This document shows, piece by piece, positions 56,615 to 64,000 of a stretch of DNA of 64,000 bases. Made by a program: the position numbers and the translations under genes. Under the pieces are notes generated by a model. It saw nothing but the letters and a program-made list of their open reading frames with translations. It ran no database searches and was not told the origin of the DNA. The stretch comes from Brachionus rotundiformis. Its lineage: Eukaryota > Rotifera > Eurotatoria > Ploima > Brachionidae. The DNA is taken from assembly GCA_016802295.1 (NCBI GenBank), contig JAESIW010000162.1:103802-167801 (forward strand), given 5' to 3'. Position 1 is the stretch's first letter. Each line of letters begins with the position of its first letter.

Positions 56615-57584
56615 TTTTTGATATTTTTTTTTTCTCTTCACTACCAAATGTGGAAATCGTAGTTAGTTTATGATGTTTTTTTTCTATCGATTTAGCATAT
56701 AAATTTCATGCTGGTGAAAGAAAAAAAATTAAATTATTAAAATATATTTTATTATAATTCTTTGTAGGCATAAAATATGTTTTTTAAAAAAAAAATTTTT
56801 TTTTTTATTTTTTCAAGACCATTTAAATGACAATTAAATGAACATTTTGTTTAGATCAAGTGTTTATATTCGCACAAAAAGCATGCAAAATATTATTTGA
56901 AGCTTTTGTTAAATCGTTGCTTAGTAGCGGTGTAGCAAAATAAATTTTTAACAGATAAGATATATGCAGTGATTGATTAGAAGTTTAACTGTATAATTTT
57001 TGTAGGGCTGAGTAAAAATAATGTGTAATCGATTATTAAAATTCTGATCCTAAATGTTTCAGCTTATCTCAATGATGAAATAAGATAAATTTATCAATTT
57101 ACTTAAACATTTCATAAATTATAAAAACAAAAACTTAAGTTAACATTAAATATTCAAATTAGTACAAATGATGAAATTATTGTTAGTTATATTAAATTAA
57201 TTTAGCATGTTTTTTGTTGCTTCTTAATTGTTTTGTTTGCCAAGAACTCAATTGACAAATCTGCATGGAAACATCTATAAAAATATCTTCTATTTATTAA
57301 AACAAAAGCTATTTTATCCAATTTATTTTGGTTTATTTAATATTCAAAATTAAATAAATAAAAAACAAATGCTCCTTGAAAAAGTAATAATAATGACCAA
57401 ATGACCAGATTCATTTGATATCAGGGCTTACACATTTTGGCTGAACTGTAATTTGACAATGGTGAAATTTGACCTAACAAGATATTTAATCTTTTACCAT
57501 TTGGTAGCCCATGAGATTTTTCTAATTTTTGGAAACTTATGGTGTAAAATTCTTCTTTATAGCTCATCTTCGGACAATGTTTCA

Positions 57585-57960
57585 AGCCAGTTCCCCAAGA
57601 ATCCTTCTCAGGCTACCAGTTTGGAAGGTTTAAGGCTTTTTCTATCCAACTCAGACACTTCCCAGCATTCGCTTCTGTACATCAGTGTAGCTTTTACCAC
57701 AGTGTTACATATCTTGACTTTTATTTCTTAGTTGTAACACTTTAATTTCCAGACTGGTTTGAGTTTGGCAAATACTGAAGAACGAAGTCAGAGCCAATGA
57801 ATCAATGTATCAAGAATAAAAGACTGCGATGGCTTGGACATGTCCTTGGATTGAAAAGAATACGAATACCAAACAAAACTCTTCTATGGACACCGCCAGA
57901 GCGGAGGTCAACAAACACGAAAAAGCTCACGAAAGAGAAGCAATGGTAAAGGCAAGGGAC
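57585..57960 (+). mobile_element. Decayed non-LTR retrotransposon (LINE) 3' fragment with internal inversion
   Basis: The plus strand at about 57760-57954 encodes the typical end of a LINE reverse-transcriptase protein: NKRLRWLGHVLGLKRIRIPN then LLWTPPERRS...TKEKQW and a stop. Just to its left, on the minus strand (57718-57585), lies the segment that normally precedes it: VVKATLMYRSECWEVSELDR, then in a shifted frame LRRILGELA. The two parts are in opposite orientation. Stops and frameshifts show it is inactive. The clade is probably RTE- or CR1-like, by inference. Confidence 0.72.
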
Positions 57961-60432
57961 CGTCTAGGTGAAAATCAAAAGTAATGACCCTAAGCTGCAC
58001 AACGAGCGTATAAGGAAGTAGAAAAATTGATTTCAAATTAAAGATAATATTTTTAATATTTTTTAATTAGGTTTAAATTTAATTTGCTAAATTAAAATTT
58101 TCAATAAAAAGTTAAAAATATGTTAAAATCTTGTACCACTAACTATTTTTAAACACTTCATTAGTTCTTACAAGTTTTTTACTTTCTTTCTAAAATTATA
58201 AAAGGTTTATACTGAAAAATCATAACTATTAAGACTAATTTTTACCAACTTTACCAAGAGTTTAACCATTATTTCAGCAATTCAAATTATGCTCTTAGAA
58301 ATAATTTAATTGCATGACTTGGCAAACAAATCGAGGAAAAAAAAGTCTAAAACAAATTTGATTTAAATGAAAAATATTTATTTTTTTAAATTATAAACAA
58401 AAATTTCCAATAAATTTATTATCTCTTAATTAAATTTAAAAATTTGATCATAGCTTAATGATCAAAGAGTTTTATTTATGCAAGCTTTAAACTGAGCGTA
58501 GACATGGGAATTATAGATACTAGTGAGCTTGTGGTTCTGACCAGAGCCAAAATTGTGGTTTAATTTTGACTGACCACTCTGTGAGCTATAAAAAATTTGA
58601 ATCCAATTAATCATATGTGTCTGCCAGTCGAACAAAAGCTAAAATTAATGATGAACCAAAATGGAAATAGCCCCATATGATAATTAGTTAACTTAACGGC
58701 CAAAGGCTACTTTAAATAGATTGTTTAGATTTCTCACGATATAATGAATAAGACTTCCTTGAATGATATATATCTATAAATATTTGATATAGCAAAAATA
58801 ATTGAAATCAGATGGCTTGATTAAATATCATGACCGGTATTGAATTTCATTTTTCTTTTAAATAAAAAAGATTTATCTATATATTTTGATTAATTAAAAC
58901 AACTCGATGAACAAATCGGCCCCAAAAGATTGTTATTTACTAAAGAACAAAAAAAAAAGAAAAAAGTTTAAATAAACATATAATTAATTCCACATAGGTC
59001 GAATGATAAATTGGCAAAATATGGCCCAATTCGATATAAATAGGCTTGATAATTTTAACATTTAGATACAACTAAATTCTATTTGGTTTTAATTTAATCA
59101 ACTTGTGCACATGAAATGCTAGACCGATTGGATTAGGACCAATTTGAACATTGGTCGTCACAATTTCGGACCGAAATCAAATCCTTTTTATTATCATATC
59201 TAATCTTTAAGTAAACATTAGTACAAAATCTTAGTATAAATATTAGCTTTTTAAAAAGTTTATATAAAATGGGATTTTTTTTGGTTGCGTTTTCAATAGA
59301 GCCAAACACTTTCTGTGTTCTAGCCACTGGTCATCTTAATTTAGAAGAACAGAAGCCAGCAAAAACTAAGCCTGGTTTAAGACTAGTTATTAATTTAATT
59401 TAAATGAGTTGGTTTATTTTAGCCGCATATAAAGAAAAGAAAATAATTAAATTCAATTAAAAAATAATTAATCTTTCATATGTTTTTTATCTTGAAATAA
59501 AAAATTTGATCAGATCAAAGTTGTTATCAAAAATCGCCAGTAGACAAACAACTGCTTTAAATTTTATTTATTATTATTTTTTATTTTCTATTTAAGACTT
59601 GGTATTTTTTTTATTTTTGATTAAAACAACTTAATTTAAGATAACCAAAAAGCTGCTAGCTTTTAAGCCAAGTATTTCATAGCACTTGACCAAACTTTGC
59701 GGGTTATTTGGTGTAAGCATATAGCTTTATTAAGTGGGTTCATTTTGCCAAAAGGCTAGTCTATTGTAGCTAATTAAATTAATAATTAATAGGAATCTTT
59801 TTTAATATTTAATTTTTCGGCTTTGGTTAAGTTGCAAAGCTTTTTGACTAATTTTCAAAGAATAACTTTTTGCCAAAAATTTCAGCAGCTATTTTCCAAT
59901 CTTTTTTAAGCTCATAAAGCCTTTTTTAAGGATAGAAATTTAAAAAAAGTCCATCAGACTTTTGCTTCTAGATGCAAAGTTGGCAAAGTTGTTCCAACAA
60001 TTGTCTTCAATCTTCGCTTTGACGCCCAAAGCAACTTGCATAGCACCCTGTTCATTAATTGACATATTTTTTGTCTCATTCATGTCAAACTAATTTGGAA
60101 CTGGTGTTCTCATTGGAAATATTTCGGATAGACAGAACAGCATATGTTCATCTATTTGAGTATTTCTCACTCTTTTTGCCATATTTGACAAAAGTGAAAA
60201 CGTGGCGTTGGTACAAAAATTTCATTGTGATTGGGACAAGTATGATTAGGCAAGCGATACATATTTAATTAGAAATAAAAATATAAAAAAAAGTCTGGTT
60301 AATCTTTAATTTATCTATGGTGAAAAATATTTATCTATTATGTTCGTATGACTTGCAATTATTATAATTGAGCAAAAAAGGAACAACAAAAATAATAATT
60401 GATTACTAATCCTAGAGCATTTTATCTTCTAG

Positions 60433-60440
60433 TATAAATA
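60433..60440 (+). promoter_or_regulatory. TATA-box candidate of alpha-tubulin
   Basis: TATAAATATAAG context 130 bp upstream of the start codon, in a position that would give a 5' UTR of about 95-100 nt. Positional evidence only. Confidence 0.4.
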
Positions 60441-60562
60441 TAAGCAAATTTTGCTCCATGTCACCATTTAATTTAGCCAAATTTTAATTTAGATATTTCT
60501 AATTTAACCAGGGAATCGAAAGTTCTCAATTAAATAGCCAAGCAATAACAAAACCAGAAAAA

Positions 60563-61979
60563 ATGGTTAGCTTATTTAATAATTAATTAAAATAAGAGAG
60601 ATAATAATTAAAATTTTATTTAAAAGAGAGAAGTAATTTCATTGCATATTGGCCAAGCGGGAGTTCAAATGGGCAACGCTTGCTGGGAGTTGTATTGTCT
60701 AGAGCATGGTATACAGCCCGATGGACAAATGCCTTTGGAAAGCGCAGTAAACAAGACAGATGACTCGTTTAACACATTTTTTAGTGAGACTGGCACTGGC
60801 AAGCATGTTCCCAGAGCGGTGTTTGTCGACTTGGAGCCGACTGTAGTGGGCGAAATTCGCACTGGCACCTATCGTCAATTGTTCCATCCAGAGCAATTGA
60901 TAACTGGCAAAGAGGACGCGGCGAACAACTACGCCCGTGGTCATTACACCATTGGCAAAGAAATAGTCGATCTTGTGCTCGATCGGATTAGGAGACTGGC
61001 CGATCAGTGCAGTGGTTTGCAAGGATTTTTGGTATTTCACTCGTTCGGAGGTGGCACTGGCTCCGGCTTTACATCCCTGTTGATGGAAAGATTGAGTGTT
61101 GACTATGGCAAAAAGTCCAAGCTAGAATTTGCGGTCTATCCAGCACCGCAAATATCAACCGCAGTAGTTGAGCCGTACAACTCAATTTTGACCACTCACA
61201 CCACTTTGGAGCACTCTGACTGCGCTTTCATGGTCGACAACGAGGCCATTTACGACATTTGTCGTCGCAACTTGGACATCGAAAGACCCAGCTACACCAA
61301 CCTGAACCGATTGATTGCTCAAATAGTCAGCTCAATAACTGCTTCCCTTAGATTCGATGGCGCACTTAATGTTGACTTGACTGAATTTCAGACCAATTTG
61401 GTACCCTATCCACGCATTCACTTTCCGCTGGCCACATACGCGCCCATCATTTCGGCCGAAAAAGCCTATCATGAACAATTGTCAGTTGGCGAGATTACCA
61501 ATGCGGTATTCGAGCCAGCAAACCAAATGGTCAAGTGCGATCCGCGAAATGGCAAGTACATGGCTTGTTGCATGCTTTATAGAGGAGATGTTGTGCCAAA
61601 AGATGTCAATGCAGCCATAGCCACAATAAAAACAAAGCGAACCATTCAATTTGTGGACTGGTGTCCGACTGGTTTCAAGGTGGGCATAAACTATCAGCCG
61701 CCAACAGCTGTGCCAGGTGGTGACTTGGCCAAAGTTCAAAGAGCAGTTTGCATGCTGAGCAACACGACTGCCATTAGCGAGGCATGGGCAAGACTTGATC
61801 ACAAATTTGACCTGATGTATGCCAAGAGAGCTTTTGTTCATTGGTATGTTGGCGAGGGAATGGAAGAAGGCGAGTTCTCCGAAGCCAGAGAAGATTTGGC
61901 TGCTTTGGAAAAAGATTATGAAGAGGTTGGCATAGATTCAGTGGAAGGCGATGAGGCTGCCGATGGAGAGGAATATTAA
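60563..61979 (+). CDS. Alpha-tubulin
   Basis: Microtubule subunit forming heterodimers with beta-tubulin. Exon 1 contributes only the initiator ATG (60563-60565); exon 2 (60627-61979) continues REVISLHIGQAGVQMGNACW. Total 451 aa, the normal length. GTP-binding and family marks: the tubulin signature GGGTGSGF in FGGGTGSGFTSLLMER, KLEFAVYPAPQ, TTLEHSDCAFMVDNEAIYDI, RLIAQIVSSITASLRFDG, AEKAYHEQLSVGEITN, and the Glu of the catalytic loop. The C-terminal tail is acidic and ends EEY, so detyrosination is possible. The N-terminal luminal loop reads PLESAVNKTDDSF, where residue 40 is Ser rather than the acetylatable Lys of canonical alpha-tubulins; Lys44 is nearby. The ATG-only first exon is a common tubulin arrangement. 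Confidence 0.96.
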
Positions 61980-62200
61980 GTTATTTCAAATCAATTAAAG
62001 GCTTAAAGAATATTAATATTAATTAATTTTTCTAGACTTTTAAGAATAATTTTTAGTTTTTTTTTTGTCTTTTATTTAGGCTCATAGAGTGATTTTAAAT
62101 TTTAAATTTAATTTAAATTTAATAAAAATTTTCAATTTAAAAAAAATTATATTTTACAAATTTTTTATTTTTTTAAATGAAAAAAAGTGTTAAATAATTT

Positions 62201-64000
62201 TCATTGAATTGAACAAGCTTTGGAAGAATAATTGTTGGCTGTTAAGACCTTGTGTCCAGTGTTTTTAATTGCTGAATTGATACTATTTTTGCTTAGGACA
62301 TTAAGCATTTCTTTTTTAAAATCATTCTCGGTATTTGTATTTTGAATTTCCGCATTATCCACATTATCATTAAAGATGTTATCTTAAATTAAAAAAAAAA
62401 ATAAATCAATCCTCAGTTAATAACTGACATACCAGTTTTAAATATATCTAATAATGATTTGTTTCTTAAGTCAGACGAGTCTATTAGCTTGGACTTGACA
62501 CTAATTGGATCAACAAAAATCGAATCTTTTAAAACAAAATTAATTAAAATATTTTTTTAATTATTATGATTAATTACTCTTTTCAAATTTTTTTTTAAAC
62601 TTAAGATATTTATAATTAGTATACTTTGTATTATCATTTAGTAATTCTTCTACATTTATATCTTCATCGCTACTATCGTCTAAAACATTTGTGCAATTTT
62701 CAACCATTAAAGTATTTTTTCTCATTATTTCTTTATCAACTTGACCAAAAATTGGCAATCTTTTGATTCTTTCTCTGGTTTGATCCAAATTGTCTTTGTC
62801 ACTGACCAAAAATGAAATCACCTTTTTGTCCTTCATTGACAACGAAATAAATTCATTAGAACAAAGAACATCGGTTGCTTCGGCGTACAGAGTCAAATTG
62901 GCACTTTGCTGGGCTCTTAGTCGACCACTGTGGACAATATTGAAAAATCTCAAATATTTTTGGTTCTCAATTAAATAAAGGTGTTTGTTGGACAAGCTCA
63001 GACCATAATGCTGGACACTTTTGCTCTTGTCAAAATCAATTGTACAGAATGAGTTGTGGAATGAGTGATTTTGGCATGCTGTTGCCAAATCGAAGCAAAC
63101 AAGCTTAAAATTAACTTGGTCACAAGCAATCAGCTTATCTTTGTTTATCTTGAACGATTCAAAGACAAAATCTTTAGTTCTGAACGAGTTGATTTGGTTC
63201 GATTTGAAAATAAACTCAACAAAATGCACATTGCCAGCATTGTCAAGCATTACCAAATTATCAGAACATTCCACTGAGCTAATAGATTTAAAATTACTCA
63301 ATGGCATATTGGTCGGATTCAGAAAGTATTCAATGTTCATGCTTTGCTCCTGAAAGTTTTTTGAATTTATCATTTTGCCAGTTGAAAGATCGAACCAGTA
63401 CAACCAGTGTTGGTAGCTGAAGCACAAAAGCCTACTTTGGAAACAGATTGTGGAATGTTTTAGGTTAAAAGTGTACAAATCAATGGACAATTGAGACAGA
63501 TCAATGGATTGGTTCGACAATGAGGAATTTATTTCATTTAAATTGATTGAGACCACATTCAATTTAGTCTCATTGGCAAACATTAAATACACATCTTCTC
63601 CATGGCAATCGAATTCGACCCCAATTTCTTCAACATTTGCCAAATCTCTTCTCATCTTCTCTTCCAAAGCAACACCTTTATCCATTTTGATCAAGTAGTA
63701 CCTGACTCTTATTGTCTTGTCAACCAATTTGGAAACAATAATTGCTTTTGAATCATTGCAAACTATTTTGGTAATTGTCTCTGAATCGAGCATCATATTG
63801 TATTCTATTTTACCATTATTTTTGTTCCATACTTCAACTAAGCTTATTTATTTTTTAATATAAATAAAACATTATAATCATTATTTTAAAACTAACTTTA
63901 GACTATTAGTTATCAAATATTCTTCACTCAAATTTATCAATTTATCAATATCTTTCGACGCTCGGTGAAACTCTATTTTAAACTCGGACACATCTCGAGC
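62201..64000 (-). CDS. Beta-propeller (WD-repeat-like) protein, 3' part; 5' end beyond the window
   Basis: Minus-strand gene entering from the right edge. Exons seen: 64000-63897, 63842-62578, 62525-62433 and 62382-62201, 1644 nt, at least 547 aa, ending SSKACSIQ and stop. The start is outside the window. Propeller-like blades are visible (EEYLITNSLNLVEVWNKNNG across an intron, LYWFDLSTGKMI, LVMLDNAGNVHFVEF, FISLSMKDKKVISFLVSD). A charged region follows (DDSSDEDINVEELLND...KFKKKFEK) and then a Ser/Asn-rich tail. I do not recognise the family; a NACHT/WD-type or nucleolar UTP-type propeller are possibilities without firm support. Each junction is GT/AG and in frame. It is convergent with alpha-tubulin, 221 bp between stops. 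Confidence 0.7.

Larger units (their letters stand above)
56615..60562. other. Gene-poor intergenic region
   Basis: 3.9 kb between the cytidylyltransferase and alpha-tubulin genes. The only recognised content is a LINE remnant (57585-57960) and the tubulin promoter region at the right end. Other short open frames have no family resemblance. Confidence 0.5.

Noticed and set aside
59133..60268. Short open frames (59133-59327 minus, 60059-60268 plus) in the gene-poor region
   Set aside because: No resemblance to a family and no sign of flanking exons.

Overview
This is a eukaryotic, animal nuclear sequence, strongly AT-rich (about a quarter G+C by eye). Protein-coding genes are split by very short introns, mostly about 45-70 nt, with GT...AG ends and usually a TTTTAG, TTTAAG or CTAAAG acceptor. 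The standard genetic code fits every gene. The gene content is metazoan: RBPJ/Su(H) of the Notch pathway, a testis-specific kinase (TSSK), calpains, a PAN-galectin protein, tyrosylprotein-sulfotransferase-like enzymes, MON2, NUP153, EAF and PLAA. The compactness, AT bias and tiny introns would suit a small invertebrate such as a monogonont rotifer. That assignment is inference, not proof. All gene models were built by hand: exon junctions were chosen so that frame, GT/AG and family homology agree, and every complete model sums to a whole number of codons.

Layout. 1-4.5 kb: PLAA and EIPR1, two beta-propeller genes in tandem on the minus strand. 4.5-12 kb: an SLC5-type sodium-coupled transporter flanked by two copies of a diverged direct repeat, each carrying a different foldback element of one MITE family with perfect 9-bp target duplications. 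12-16.3 kb: two tandem calpains. The first has an intact catalytic triad but no domain III; the second keeps domain III but has lost Gln, Cys and His of the active site. 16.4-26 kb: a rearranged block with three sulfotransferase-like genes and VPS28. It also holds a nearly perfect 1.8-kb inverted duplication of a VWA-domain gene, with the transcription-elongation gene EAF in the loop. The two plus-strand sulfotransferases share a 291-bp tract with one mismatch although their 5' halves are well diverged, which is a gene-conversion signature.

26-41 kb: proteasome PSMD2/Rpn1, RBPJ, NUP153 and the pumilio-type ribosome factor NOP9, separated by AT-rich intergenic DNA with two more foldback repeats and a hairpin cluster. 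41-56.6 kb: a tRNA-Ala(AGC), a secreted PAN-galectin protein, a small glycine-zipper protein, the 10-exon MON2 gene with one unusually large intron, TSSK, the mitochondrial tRNA thiolase TRMU, an inverted pair of further tRNA-Ala(AGC) genes, and CDP-diacylglycerol synthase. 56.6-64 kb: a gene-poor stretch with a decayed, internally inverted LINE fragment, an alpha-tubulin lacking Lys40, and the 3' part of an unidentified propeller gene running off the right edge.

Most genes are unrelated housekeeping functions (protein quality control, trafficking, ribosome biogenesis, nuclear pore, lipid synthesis), so there is no operon-like functional unit. The lineage-specific novelty lies in the calpain pair, the sulfotransferase/VWA palindrome block, the glycine-zipper and PAN-galectin genes, and the MITE family.
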